The notes under the pieces were generated by a model. The model made no database searches. It was not told where the DNA came from and was given only the letters and a program-made list of their open reading frames with translations. Shown here piece after piece: positions 37,786 through 46,460 of a stretch of DNA of 64,000 nt. Position 1 is the stretch's first letter; each line of letters opens with the position of its first letter. Location of the stretch: assembly GCF_052044135.1 (NCBI RefSeq), contig NZ_JBQDYF010000001.1, forward strand, positions 310,001 to 374,000, given 5' to 3'. The position numbers and the translations under genes are program-made. The stretch comes from Salinisphaera sp052044135 (lineage in GTDB: Bacteria > Pseudomonadota > Gammaproteobacteria > Nevskiales > Salinisphaeraceae).

Positions 37786-38833
37786 ACCATTGTCGGTCGC
37801 TTTCGAAATACGGCGCCAGGCGGCGCAATATCGCGCGCAGCAGGCGGTTGCGCGGCCGTACCGCATGTCGTGTGAAGGTGAAGTGGGCGCCGAGATGCGA
37901 CTTGACCTCCGGGTCGGTCCAGCCGGCGATGTAATGCGTCAGGCCGCGCTCGCGGGCATAGCTCAGATTGTGCATCCAGCTTACCGCGTAGAGATTGTGA
38001 TCGCGCGCGGCCGGGTAGTCGAAGCCGACATACTTGTCGACCAGCCCGCCGGCATGCTCGAAGCACAGGTTCCAGCCGATCATCTGCTGCTGGTGACGAT
38101 AGACGAACATCACGCCGCCATTGTCGGCATCTTCGAAAACGGCGCGAAAGAAGCTCGCGTCGAGGTGGTCGAAGTGTACTTCGCTCTGGGCGTAGACCTG
38201 CTCGTACAGGGCGATGCAGGCATCCTGCAGGGCGGGGTCGAGCAGTTCGGCGCCGCCGGTATGCAACGCCTGTACCTCCAACTGATCGCGTGATCGCAGC
38301 TTGCGCCGGATATTGCGCCGCGCCCCGCGTGACAGGCGCTTGAGATAGGTATCTTCGCTATCGAAATCGATCGGCACCCAGGCCAGGGCCTGACCTTCCA
38401 CGATGACGAAGCCGGCCGCCTCGCAGGCCTTCACGAAGTCGTCGACGAACGCGTTGGCGTCTGCGTCCAGCAGTGGCGAAGCCTGCGGCAGATCCTTGAC
38501 GATGAGAAACGGCCATGACTTGCGGTTTGCCGCCACCAGTTCCCGGGCCAGGGCAGGGGCGTCGCCGCCGGCCGGCAACCAGGCGTATTCGCTGACGGTT
38601 GCACCGGCAAAGAGCGTGCGCGGTTGTAGCCAACGCCGCCAATAGCGAAACAGCGGCAGTTTTTCCATGCGACGACGAAATGCCGGCTCGGCGGTGGTGA
38701 GCAGATCGAATCGGGTGGAGAAGACGGGCATTGCCCGGGGGCCCGCGCCTGCGGCAAATCCGGTCGGTGGATGGGCCTGAAAATGGCGGACCAGTGAGGC
38801 GGGCTCCAACTGCCCGATGAAAGGTCGCGGCAA
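37748..38833 (-). CDS. FemAB-like GNAT-fold acyltransferase
   Basis: A 361-residue protein. The C-terminal half (about 170-340) has the Acetyltransf_6/FemAB-like pattern: LSRGARRNIRRKLRSRDQ, then YAQSEVHFDHLDASFF, MFVYRHQQQMIGWNL and GWTDPEVKSHLGAHF. Bacterial ceramide synthases and BioF2-like proteins share this fold. The start is TTG 38833: AGGAG lies seven bases before it, and the frame upstream has no family character. It is divergent from the ACP-KAS pair (104 bases apart), so an acyl-ACP donor is an attractive but unproved idea. Confidence 0.72.
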   Translation of the reverse strand: MPRPFIGQLEPASLVRHFQAHPPTGFAAGAGPRAMPVFSTRFDLLTTAEPAFRRRMEKLPLFRYWRRWLQPRTLFAGATVSEYAWLPAGGDAPALARELVAANRKSWPFLIVKDLPQASPLLDADANAFVDDFVKACEAAGFVIVEGQALAWVPIDFDSEDTYLKRLSRGARRNIRRKLRSRDQLEVQALHTGGAELLDPALQDACIALYEQVYAQSEVHFDHLDASFFRAVFEDADNGGVMFVYRHQQQMIGWNLCFEHAGGLVDKYVGFDYPAARDHNLYAVSWMHNLSYARERGLTHYIAGWTDPEVKSHLGAHFTFTRHAVRPRNRLLRAILRRLAPYFESDRQWYEQRTAHVSHRT

Positions 38834-38937
38834 GGTTCGTCTCCTACGCTGTGAAACGGGTTCGGGGCTTTCGCGCTGGCGGCATACGTCGGGCGCGCGA
38901 CCGCGGGCGGATTCCATACGTGCCTGGGAGCAACAAG

Positions 38938-39204
38938 ATGTCGGCGACAGTCCAGACCGAGATTCTCCAGATCATCGCGGCCCACACCGACGTCGGCCCC
39001 GATGACATCGGACTCGATGCCACCCTCGACGATCTCGGCATCGCTTCGATGGAAGCCATCGAAATCCTGTTCGATCTCGAAGAGCACTTCGATATCACCT
39101 TGCCCGAGCGCGATCCGAACTTCGATACCGGCACGGTCCGCGGGCTGATCGACGTGGTCACGGCCGAACTGGCCGGCGCGGCGGCAAAGTCGACGGGAAA
39201 CTGA
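38938..39204 (+). CDS. Acyl carrier protein (discrete, pathway-specific)
   Basis: An 88-residue acidic protein. The phosphopantetheine attachment site is Ser37 in DDLGIASMEAIE; the first residues after it match the family, but SME replaces the usual DSL, so it is not the housekeeping AcpP. ATG 38938 has GGGAG seven bases upstream. The ketoacyl synthase gene follows three bases after the stop; the pair forms a two-gene operon divergent from the GNAT gene. Confidence 0.88.
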   Translation: MSATVQTEILQIIAAHTDVGPDDIGLDATLDDLGIASMEAIEILFDLEEHFDITLPERDPNFDTGTVRGLIDVVTAELAGAAAKSTGN

Positions 39205-39207
39205 TCC

Positions 39208-40464
39208 TTGAGCGACTCAGCGTCATCCCGGACCCAGGGCATGCATCGTGTCGTGATTACCGGCATGGGAGCGGTCAGCGCGCTCGGCCTCGGAGCCGAC
39301 CCGCTCTGGCGCGCCATGGTGGAAGGCCGCAGTGGCATTCGTCCCCTGCAGTCGCCGGCGGAGAATGTCAGCTTACGCATGAAGGTTGCGGCACAGCTGG
39401 AAGACTTCGATCCGAGCGTTCATTTTGAAAGCGGCCAACTGAGCCTGCTCGACCGGGTCTCGCAACTGGCACTTTTGGCCGCCCGCGAGGCGGTCGCGCA
39501 ATCGGGGCTCGATTTCGCCGCGAATGAAGCGCTTTGCAGGCGTGCGGCTACCGTCGTGGGCACCGGCGTGGGCGGCGAGTTTTCGCGCGACGAACAGAGC
39601 CAGCGTCTTTATCGCGACAATTCGACCCGTATTCATCCGCTGTCGATCGTGCGCTTGATGCCCAATGCACCGGCGAGCCAGATCAGTATCGAGCACGGCC
39701 TGGCCGGCCCGGCCTTCGGTGTCGTCAGCGCCTGCGCATCGTCCAACCATGCGGTGACCCAGGCGGCCACGATGCTGCGTTGCGGCCTGGCCGATGTCGC
39801 GCTGGCCGGGGGCACCGACTCTTGTCTCAGCCTGTCGGGCATACGCGGCTGGGAGGCGATGCGCGTGGTGGCGGACGATACCTGTCGCCCGTTCTGCAAG
39901 CAGCGTCGCGGGCTGGTGCTGGCCGAAGGCGCCGGGATCTGTGTTCTCGAAACGCTGGCGCATGCGCAGCAGCGGGGCGCCACGATTCTGGCCGAACTGG
40001 CCGGTTTCGGCATGAGCGCCGATGCCGGCGACATCGTGGCGCCCTCGGCACAGGGCGCCATGCGTGCCATGCAGTCGGCACTCGACGATGCGGGCCTGCA
40101 GCCCGCACAGGTCGGCTACATCAATGCGCACGGCACCGGCACGATGGCCAACGACGCCACCGAGACGCGCGCTATCCACGCGGTATTCGGCGAGCACGCC
40201 GCGCGTCTTGCCGTGTCCTCGACCAAGGGGGTGCACGGCCACGCCCTGGGCGCGTCCGGTGCGCTGGAACTGGTCGCGGCACTGGGGGTGCTGCGACAGG
40301 ATCTGATTCCGCCCACGGCCAATTTTCTCGATCCCGATCCGGCCTGCGATCTCGATTACGTGCCCAATGTCGCGCGGGAACAACGTGTCGACACGTTGTT
40401 GTCCAACTCGTTCGCCTTTGGCGGGCTCAATGCGGTACTCGCGCTGCGTCGCTTCCAAAGCTGA
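39208..40464 (+). CDS. Beta-ketoacyl-ACP synthase (FabF-like, pathway-specific)
   Basis: A 418-residue condensing enzyme with the complete Cys-His-His triad: Cys176 (VVSACASSNHA), His308 (INAHGTGTMAND) and His345 (KGVHGHALGASG). The Lys340 of the SSTKG motif is present, so it should elongate an acyl chain with malonyl-ACP rather than act as a chain-length factor. The given start is TTG 39208; ATG 39241 (MHRVVITGMG) is equally possible. No ketoreductase, dehydratase or enoyl reductase is nearby, so it must borrow these from fatty-acid synthesis or make a 3-ketoacyl product. Confidence 0.9.
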   Translation: MSDSASSRTQGMHRVVITGMGAVSALGLGADPLWRAMVEGRSGIRPLQSPAENVSLRMKVAAQLEDFDPSVHFESGQLSLLDRVSQLALLAAREAVAQSGLDFAANEALCRRAATVVGTGVGGEFSRDEQSQRLYRDNSTRIHPLSIVRLMPNAPASQISIEHGLAGPAFGVVSACASSNHAVTQAATMLRCGLADVALAGGTDSCLSLSGIRGWEAMRVVADDTCRPFCKQRRGLVLAEGAGICVLETLAHAQQRGATILAELAGFGMSADAGDIVAPSAQGAMRAMQSALDDAGLQPAQVGYINAHGTGTMANDATETRAIHAVFGEHAARLAVSSTKGVHGHALGASGALELVAALGVLRQDLIPPTANFLDPDPACDLDYVPNVAREQRVDTLLSNSFAFGGLNAVLALRRFQS

Positions 40465-40491
40465 CGGGGCCGCCCCGAAGGCGGCCCCGTC
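40463..40491. terminator. Strong hairpin between convergent KAS and aminotransferase genes
   Basis: GACGGGGCCGCC and GGCGGCCCCGTC form a perfect twelve-base-pair stem with a five-base loop, beginning inside the KAS stop codon. There is no U tract on either side, so it may slow or end transcription together with Rho, or protect the 3' end. Confidence 0.6.
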
Positions 40492-40554
40492 GAAACCGGA
40501 ATGCGGCGAACGCTGGATCGTGAATATCGCTTCCGGCATCGGCCAAAGCGCCGC

Positions 40555-41973
40555 TCAGGCGGCGCGCTTGGCGCGGGTCAGCAGTTGATCGATCAGGGCG
40601 ATGCCGAGGTCGATCTCCTCGGTGCTGATATGCAGCGAGGGCGCCAGCGTAATCACGTTCTTGTAATAGCCGCCGATGTCCAGCACCAGGCCCAGTTTGC
40701 GACCGTTGTGCTCCAGATCGCCGGCCAGGCCGATGTCGACCATGCGATCGACCAGCGCCTTGTTGGGCGTGAAGCCGTCCTCGGCGCAGATCTCGCAGCG
40801 CAGGGCCAGGCCCAGGCCATCGACGTCGCCGATCTCCTTGTGGCGCTTTTGCAAGTCCTGCAGGCCTTCCAGGAAGTGCGCGCCCTTGGCCATGACCATG
40901 GCCTCGTAGTCGGTCTCGTGCATCATCTTCATGGCCTCCAGGCCCACCGCGGTGCCCAGCGGATTGGCGTTGAAGGTCGAATGCGTGGAGCCGGGCGGGA
41001 ATACCTCGGGGTTGATCAGCTCTTCGCGCGCCCACAGGCCCGACAGCGGGTTCAGGCCGTTGGTCAGCGCCTTGCCGAACACGATCATGTCCGGCGTGAC
41101 GCCGAAGTGCTCGATCGACCACAGCTTGCCGGTGCGATAGAAACCCATCTGGATTTCGTCGCAGACCATCAGGATGCCGTACTGGTCCAGCACCTTCTTC
41201 AGGCCCTGGAAGTAGTTCATCGGCGGCATGATGTAACCGCCGGTACCCTGCAGCGGCTCGACGTAGAATGCGGCATATTCGCACTCGCCGACCTTCGGGT
41301 CCCACACGCCGTGGTACTCGGTTTCGAACAGGCGGGCGAACTCGGCCACCAGGTGCTCGCCGTACTCTTCCTTGCCCATGCCCTTGGGGCGACGGAACGG
41401 GTACGGATACGGCAGGAACATCGCGCGCTCGCCGAAGTGGCCGTAGCGGCGGCGGTAGCGGTAGCTCGACGTGATCGCCGAGGCGCCGAGGGTGCGGCCG
41501 TGATAGCCGCCCTCGAAGGCGAACATCAGGCTCTTGCCGCCGGTGTAGTTGCGCACGATCTTGAGCGAATCCTCGATCGCCTGCGCGCCGCCCACGTTGA
41601 AGTGCACGCGCCCGGGCAGGCCGAACTTGCGCTCGGCGTCGACGGCGATGGTCTTGGCCAGCTCGATCTTCTCGCGATGCAGATACTGACTGGCAACCTG
41701 CGGCAGATGATCGATCTGGCGCTTGAGCGCGTCGTTGAGGCGCGGGTTGGCGTAACCGAAGTTGACCGCCGAATACCACATCTGCAGGTCGAGGTACGGG
41801 GTGCCGGAGGAGTCGTACATATAGCTGCCTTCGCAGCCTTCGAACAGTTTCGGCGGGTCGGTGTAGTGGACGGTGTCGCCGAACGAGCAGTACCGGGCCT
41901 CGTCGGCCAGCAAGGCTTCATCCGTGGCCTCGATGCCGATGGCATCCGTGTTCAAAACGCTACTCATAGCCAT
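40555..41973 (-). CDS. Class III PLP-dependent aminotransferase
   Basis: A 472-residue aminotransferase. The PLP lysine is K301 (VFGKALTNGL), with the Asp that contacts the pyridine nitrogen in VCDEIQMGFYRTG (D272), the phosphate-binding region NVGGAQAIEDSLK and the GGYHGRTLGA loop. It should move an amino group between an omega-amino compound and a keto acid or aldehyde; the family also contains phospho-lyases, so a lyase role is possible. AAGG fits ATG 41967 slightly better than 41973; both are in frame. It lies 21 bases after the HAD phosphatase gene, as the second gene of an operon. Confidence 0.87.
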   Translation of the reverse strand: MAMSSVLNTDAIGIEATDEALLADEARYCSFGDTVHYTDPPKLFEGCEGSYMYDSSGTPYLDLQMWYSAVNFGYANPRLNDALKRQIDHLPQVASQYLHREKIELAKTIAVDAERKFGLPGRVHFNVGGAQAIEDSLKIVRNYTGGKSLMFAFEGGYHGRTLGASAITSSYRYRRRYGHFGERAMFLPYPYPFRRPKGMGKEEYGEHLVAEFARLFETEYHGVWDPKVGECEYAAFYVEPLQGTGGYIMPPMNYFQGLKKVLDQYGILMVCDEIQMGFYRTGKLWSIEHFGVTPDMIVFGKALTNGLNPLSGLWAREELINPEVFPPGSTHSTFNANPLGTAVGLEAMKMMHETDYEAMVMAKGAHFLEGLQDLQKRHKEIGDVDGLGLALRCEICAEDGFTPNKALVDRMVDIGLAGDLEHNGRKLGLVLDIGGYYKNVITLAPSLHISTEEIDLGIALIDQLLTRAKRAA

Positions 41974-41994
41974 TTGCCTTCGCAGGGGGAAGTT

Positions 41995-42660
41995 TCAGGA
42001 AAAGACGGTCGCCAGGCCGGCCAATTCGGGCAGGCGCGGCAACAGCCGCCGTGCATCGCGCAGATCGCTGATCGATGAATGGGGGATGCCCTTGGTGCGA
42101 CAGTGTTCGATCAGGCGGTCCTTGGCGAACACGTAGTCGGCGGTGCCCGCGACACAGAAATCCGATCGGCCGTCGCCAATGAGAAGTGTCGGGGCCTGAT
42201 CCGTGGCGATGCGGCATTTACAGGTGCCGCTGGCCGCGGCGCAGGCCGGACTCGCGAACGGCGAGCGCATCGACCAGCCGCGGTCGCCGTCGTGCAGCAG
42301 TTGATTGGCGCGAATCGGCAGGTGATCCAGGCCATAGCCGGCGAGAATGCGGCGGATGGCATAGTCCAGGCCGTCGCTGACCACGGTCACGGACATGCCC
42401 ATGCGCACGGCATCGGCGATGAATGCCGGGAATGCCGGGTCGATGATCATGCTGTCGAGCAATGCATCGACGGCCTGCTGCGGCGCATCGATCAGGGCCA
42501 CCTGGGCCGTCATGCATTCACGCGAGCCGATGCGGCCCGCACGCCAATCCGCTTCGATGCGCATCCACTCGGCTGGCGCGAATTTCGTCAACAAGGCATC
42601 GGTGACATCATCCACGGCGATCGTGCCGTCGAAATCACACAGGATCATGCAATCGCGCAA
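41995..42660 (-). CDS. HAD-IB family phosphatase (MtnX/SerB-like)
   Basis: A 221-residue phosphatase with the nucleophile motif CDFDGTI (D9, D11), motif II in VTVVSDG and the metal motif GDGRSDFCVA. The fold matches MtnX/SerB-type small-molecule phosphatases. The start is TTG 42660, with GGAG six bases upstream; an internal ATG at 42648 is the alternative. It is the first gene of a two-gene operon with the class III aminotransferase, so the two probably act on successive intermediates, for example a phospho-amino compound. Confidence 0.85.
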   Translation of the reverse strand: MRDCMILCDFDGTIAVDDVTDALLTKFAPAEWMRIEADWRAGRIGSRECMTAQVALIDAPQQAVDALLDSMIIDPAFPAFIADAVRMGMSVTVVSDGLDYAIRRILAGYGLDHLPIRANQLLHDGDRGWSMRSPFASPACAAASGTCKCRIATDQAPTLLIGDGRSDFCVAGTADYVFAKDRLIEHCRTKGIPHSSISDLRDARRLLPRLPELAGLATVFS

Positions 42661-42922
42661 GAAGCACTCCGGCTTTAAGCTTTAACTGGGCGTCAGGCTA
42701 TCGACGTTTTCTTTCGGCGCCCTTTCCGGCCTCGGCCGGCGGCGGGCATCGATGCGCCAATCGTCGGGCCCGTGCGCCCGGCGTACAGGACCGGGGCGCC
42801 AGGATGGCACCGAATCCGCAGCGCCACGCGCATGCGGCGCGCCGACCGCCGAACGCTTTTCTGGCCGGTCGAGCTGGCGCATATTGGGCGGGTTGATTAT
42901 TCGTTCCTGATGGAGAGTCCCC

Positions 42923-43756
42923 ATGGCTTATGTGCAAATCGGCACCGAAAACACGGCCCCGATCGAGCTGTACTACGAGGATGTCGGCGCCGGTCGCCCG
43001 GTCGTGCTCATTCATGGCTGGCCGTTGTCGGGCCGGTCCTGGGAAAACCAGGTGCGGTCACTGGTCGAGGCCGGCTATCGCGTGATCACCTACGATCGGC
43101 GCGGCTTCGGCCAGTCGTCCCAGCCATGGGAGGGCTACGATTACGACAGCCTTGCGGCGGATCTGCATGCACTGATGGAGAGGCTGGACCTGCACGACGC
43201 CACCCTGGTCGGGTTTTCCATGGGCGGCGGCGAAGTCGCGCGTTATCTCGGCACCTACGGCAGCTCGCGGATTGCCGGGGCGGTGTTCGCCGCGGCCGTG
43301 CCGCCGTATCTGTACCGCAGCGACGACAATCCGCAAGGCGGCCTGGACGAGGCCACCATCGCGCAGTTCGAGGCCGGTGTGACCGGCGACCGGCTAGCCT
43401 TCATGGAGGAATTCTCGTCGAATTTCTTTTCCACCGAAGAGGGCGGCCTGCTGGTCAGTGAAGCCGCCCGCATCTATCACCGCAATCTGGCCTGGGGCGC
43501 TTCGGCCAAGGGCACGCTGGACTGCATCGCGGCCTTCGGGCGCACCGACTTCCGCGCCGATCTGGAACGGATCGATGTGCCGACGCTGGTCATTCACGGC
43601 GATGCCGATGCCATCGTGCCGCTGGAGGTTTCGGGCAAGCGCACCGCCGAGAGCATTCCGGATGCCTCGCTGGTGGTCATTCAGGGCGGGCCGCACGGCA
43701 TCAACGCCACGCATGCCGACGAGTTCAACCAGGCATTGATCGAGTTTCTCGATTAA
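42923..43756 (+). CDS. Alpha/beta hydrolase, non-haem chloroperoxidase-like
   Basis: A 277-residue hydrolase: oxyanion region VVLIHGWPLSGRSWE, nucleophile motif GFSMGGGEVARYL (Ser near 99), acid in HGDADAIVP and histidine in GGPHGINATHADEFN. This pattern is that of the cofactor-free haloperoxidase/perhydrolase group; the natural substrates are usually esters or lactones. It is a single gene with a 260-base upstream region in which I recognise no control element. Confidence 0.88.
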   Translation: MAYVQIGTENTAPIELYYEDVGAGRPVVLIHGWPLSGRSWENQVRSLVEAGYRVITYDRRGFGQSSQPWEGYDYDSLAADLHALMERLDLHDATLVGFSMGGGEVARYLGTYGSSRIAGAVFAAAVPPYLYRSDDNPQGGLDEATIAQFEAGVTGDRLAFMEEFSSNFFSTEEGGLLVSEAARIYHRNLAWGASAKGTLDCIAAFGRTDFRADLERIDVPTLVIHGDADAIVPLEVSGKRTAESIPDASLVVIQGGPHGINATHADEFNQALIEFLD

Positions 43757-43818
43757 TTCGCACCCGGCCCGTCGGGCAGGGTGCCCGGACGGGCTCGGCA
43801 TCGAACCGGAACCAACCG

Positions 43819-44172
43819 ATGAACAAACTAATTCGGGGTGTCGTGGGCGTGGGGCTGGTCGCCGCCGGCTTGAGCGGTTGTCAGCAAAGCGCCGTCGGCA
43901 GTAACGCTACCGGCCTGGATCAGGACAAGTTGTGCCAGGTCGATACCTGGAAACCGGTGACGGTCGCCCACAGCTGCAAGGCCGGCCAGAAAGTGCTGTT
44001 CCGCCCGGACAAATCCGCCGCCGACGATGCGCCCGTGCTGTTTGCCGCCGCCAATTGCGATATGCGGTATTCGGTGGCGGTGACCCCGGTGGGCGCGACC
44101 TGTATCTACAAGCCGATCCGCTCGGCCGGGAAGATGGCGGCAGCCAAGGCCGACAAAGGTCACGGCTCGTGA
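43819..44172 (+). CDS. Small predicted lipoprotein of unknown function
   Basis: A 117-residue protein with a lipoprotein signal (VVGVGLVAAGLSGCQQS, lipobox LSGC). The mature part has four further cysteines in C-x(n)-C pairs (KLCQVD, AHSCKAG, ANCDMR, ATCIYK), which would make two disulfides in the periplasm. The end is lysine-rich. I recognise no domain. It is terminated by the bidirectional hairpin at 44196-44227 and may be cotranscribed with the hydrolase gene, whose stop is about 60 bases upstream. Confidence 0.75.
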   Translation: MNKLIRGVVGVGLVAAGLSGCQQSAVGSNATGLDQDKLCQVDTWKPVTVAHSCKAGQKVLFRPDKSAADDAPVLFAAANCDMRYSVAVTPVGATCIYKPIRSAGKMAAAKADKGHGS

Positions 44173-44195
44173 ACGACACCTAGACGCCGCGCATG

Positions 44196-44227
44196 AAAAA
44201 ACCGGCGCCCACGACGGGCGCCGGTTT
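44196..44227. terminator. Bidirectional rho-independent terminator
   Basis: AAACCGGCGCCC and GGGCGCCGGTTT form a perfect twelve-base-pair stem with a five-base loop, preceded by a run of A and ended by T. It serves the lipoprotein gene on the plus strand and the alcohol dehydrogenase gene on the minus strand. Confidence 0.85.
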
Positions 44228-44259
44228 GCCGGCCGCGCTGGCCGGGCGGATCGAGCGGC

Positions 44260-45324
44260 TTACGCCGCCTTGTTTTTCAGCGACGCCATGTCGATGACGA
44301 AGCGATAGCGGACATCGCCATCCTTCATGCGTTCGAAGGCTTCGTTGATGTAGTCCATGTCGATCATTTCGACATCACAGGTGATGCCTTTTTGTGCGCA
44401 GAAATCCAGCACTTCCTGGGTTTCCGGCATGCCACCGATCAACGAGCCGCCGACCACGCGGCGCTTGAACACCAGATTCATGCCGGTGATGGCCGGTTCG
44501 ATCGGATCCATCAGGCCGACCAGAATATGCGTGCCGTCGTACTTCAACGTGCCCAGATAGGGATCGATCGGATGCTGTACCGGCACGGTGTCGAGCATGA
44601 AATCGAAGGTTTCGGCCACCGCGTTCATCTGTGCGTCGTCGGTCGAGACCACGACATGATCGGCGCCATTGGACTTGGCCTCGGCCACCTTGGATTCGGA
44701 ACGGGTGAACACGGTCACTTCTGCGCCCAGCGCCTTGGCGAGCTTGACGCCCATGTGGCCCAGGCCGCCCATGCCGATCACGCCGACCTTGTCGCCGGCC
44801 TTGACGCCGTAGTGCTTGAGCGGGGAGTAGGTCGTGATGCCGGCGCACATGATCGGTGCCGCCGATTTGAGATCGATGCCGTCGGGCATCCTGACCACGA
44901 AACGCTCGGACACGACCACAAAGGTGGAATACCCGCCCTGCGTCATGCTGCCGTCGTGGCGATCCTCACTGCCATAGGTCATGGTGAAGCCGTTGAGGCA
45001 ATACTGTTCCAGGCCGTCGTGACAGGCATCGCATTCGCGGCAGGAGTCGACCATGCAGCCGACGCCGACCAGATCGCCCTCGGCGTAGTGCTTCACCTCG
45101 GGGCCGACGTGGGTCACCCGGCCCACGATCTCGTGGCCCGGCACGATCGGGAATTCGGTGAAACCCCAGTCGTTCCTGGCGAAATGCAGATCGGAATGAC
45201 AGACGCCGCAGTAGAGGATCTCGATCGAGACATCGTCCGGGCGCGGGTCGCGCCGCTCGAGGTGCCAGTGTTCAAGTGGTTTGTCGGCGGCGTGGGCCGC
45301 GTAGGCTTGGGTCTCGGTAGGCAT
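44260..45324 (-). CDS. NAD(P)-dependent alcohol dehydrogenase (YahK/cinnamyl-alcohol type)
   Basis: A 354-residue zinc dehydrogenase. Catalytic zinc region: CGVCHSDLHFARNDWG and PGHEIVGRVTHVG; structural zinc loop: CRECDACHDGLEQYC; coenzyme fold: GMGGLGHMGVKLAKALGAEV. The cinnamyl-alcohol branch (YahK, AdhA) typically reduces aldehydes with NADPH. ATG 45324 has AAGGA upstream; an extended frame to 45537 would run into the regulator promoter. A divergently transcribed AraC gene resembling YqhC suggests induction by aldehydes. Confidence 0.9.
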   Translation of the reverse strand: MPTETQAYAAHAADKPLEHWHLERRDPRPDDVSIEILYCGVCHSDLHFARNDWGFTEFPIVPGHEIVGRVTHVGPEVKHYAEGDLVGVGCMVDSCRECDACHDGLEQYCLNGFTMTYGSEDRHDGSMTQGGYSTFVVVSERFVVRMPDGIDLKSAAPIMCAGITTYSPLKHYGVKAGDKVGVIGMGGLGHMGVKLAKALGAEVTVFTRSESKVAEAKSNGADHVVVSTDDAQMNAVAETFDFMLDTVPVQHPIDPYLGTLKYDGTHILVGLMDPIEPAITGMNLVFKRRVVGGSLIGGMPETQEVLDFCAQKGITCDVEMIDMDYINEAFERMKDGDVRYRFVIDMASLKNKAA

Positions 45325-45518
45325 GAAGCTTCCTTGTGATGGCAAAGAGTGCAGGCGTCGGCCTGCCGTCGGCGTCTTAGATTGGTCCGGCAGCGGCTTG
45401 AAACCATAGGCATTCATGGCTTGTTTATGCCCGAAACTATGAGCCGCGGGGGCATGACACGGGAAAACTACGCGATTCCGTGCACAATCGTATTTCGGTT
45501 CAACAGTGCAGCAGTGTA

Positions 45519-46457
45519 ATGACCGATCCGATGACAAAGGCCGGGCCGACAGACCTTCAGCGAATGGCGCGCATGATCGAGCGCCACGTATGCCATGACG
45601 GTTTCAACGATACCGCCCTGCATGCGTTGTCGCTGGTCGCTTCGCATTGTCATCGACAACGCGAGCCGATCGTGTACGAACCTGGCCTGATCTTCATTGT
45701 TCAGGGCGAAAAAACCGGCTTCATCGACGATCGCGTGATCCGTTACGGGGCCGGCCATTATCTGGTTCAGGCCATCCCGCTCCCGTTCGAATGCGAAACC
45801 GCCGGATCGGCCGATGCGCCATTGCTGGGCGCGGCCCTGCGAATCGCCCCGGAATTACTGGCCGAACTCGCCGGGGCCGTGAGCCCGGCAGAGTCCGGAC
45901 GCGGCGCGGCGCGGGTCGAGGATACCCTGCCCATGGCGGCGGTGACGCTCGACGGCGCCATCGGGAATGCGCTGGAGCGGTTGCTGGCCTGTCTGGAGGA
46001 TCCGTCGGCCGCGCGCGCGCTGGGCCAGGCGCGGATCCGCGAAGTGATCTTCGCGGCGTTGCGTGGGCCCCAGGGCCATCTGCTGCGTCAACTGCTGCAA
46101 TCCCAGGGGGTCTACGCGCGCATCGGCGGCGCCATCGAGCTGCTGCGTGCCGAGTATGCCTCGCCGCTATCGGTCCCCGCGCTGGCGGCCCGGGCGCACA
46201 TGAGCGTGTCGAGCTTCCATGCCCACTTCAAGCAGCTCACGCGGATCTCGCCGTTGCAATATCAAAAGCGCATCCGCCTGCTCAAGGCCCGCGACCTGCT
46301 GGTGCAGAACGCCGCCAACGTCAGCGGCGCGGCGAGTGCCGTGGGCTATCAGAGCGCATCTCAGTTCTCGCGCGAGTACAAGCGCTACTTCGGGGTGGCG
46401 CCGACGCATGACCACGGGCTCGGCGTCGACTCCGTGGACGAATCGCTGGCGTCTTGA
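45519..46457 (+). CDS. AraC-family regulator (YqhC-like)
   Basis: A 312-residue regulator with an N-terminal AraC_N domain (EPGLIFIVQGEKTGFIDD, HYLVQAIPLPFECET) and a C-terminal double helix-turn-helix (LSVPALAARAHMSVSSFHAHFKQLT and ASAVGYQSASQFSREYKRYFG). The same domain pair is found in YqhC, which activates an aldehyde reductase gene. Divergence from the alcohol dehydrogenase gene repeats that arrangement. The start is uncertain: 45519 (given), 45531 or GTG 45480 are in frame and none has a clear ribosome-binding site. Confidence 0.88.
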   Translation: MTDPMTKAGPTDLQRMARMIERHVCHDGFNDTALHALSLVASHCHRQREPIVYEPGLIFIVQGEKTGFIDDRVIRYGAGHYLVQAIPLPFECETAGSADAPLLGAALRIAPELLAELAGAVSPAESGRGAARVEDTLPMAAVTLDGAIGNALERLLACLEDPSAARALGQARIREVIFAALRGPQGHLLRQLLQSQGVYARIGGAIELLRAEYASPLSVPALAARAHMSVSSFHAHFKQLTRISPLQYQKRIRLLKARDLLVQNAANVSGAASAVGYQSASQFSREYKRYFGVAPTHDHGLGVDSVDESLAS

Positions 46458-46460
46458 GGC

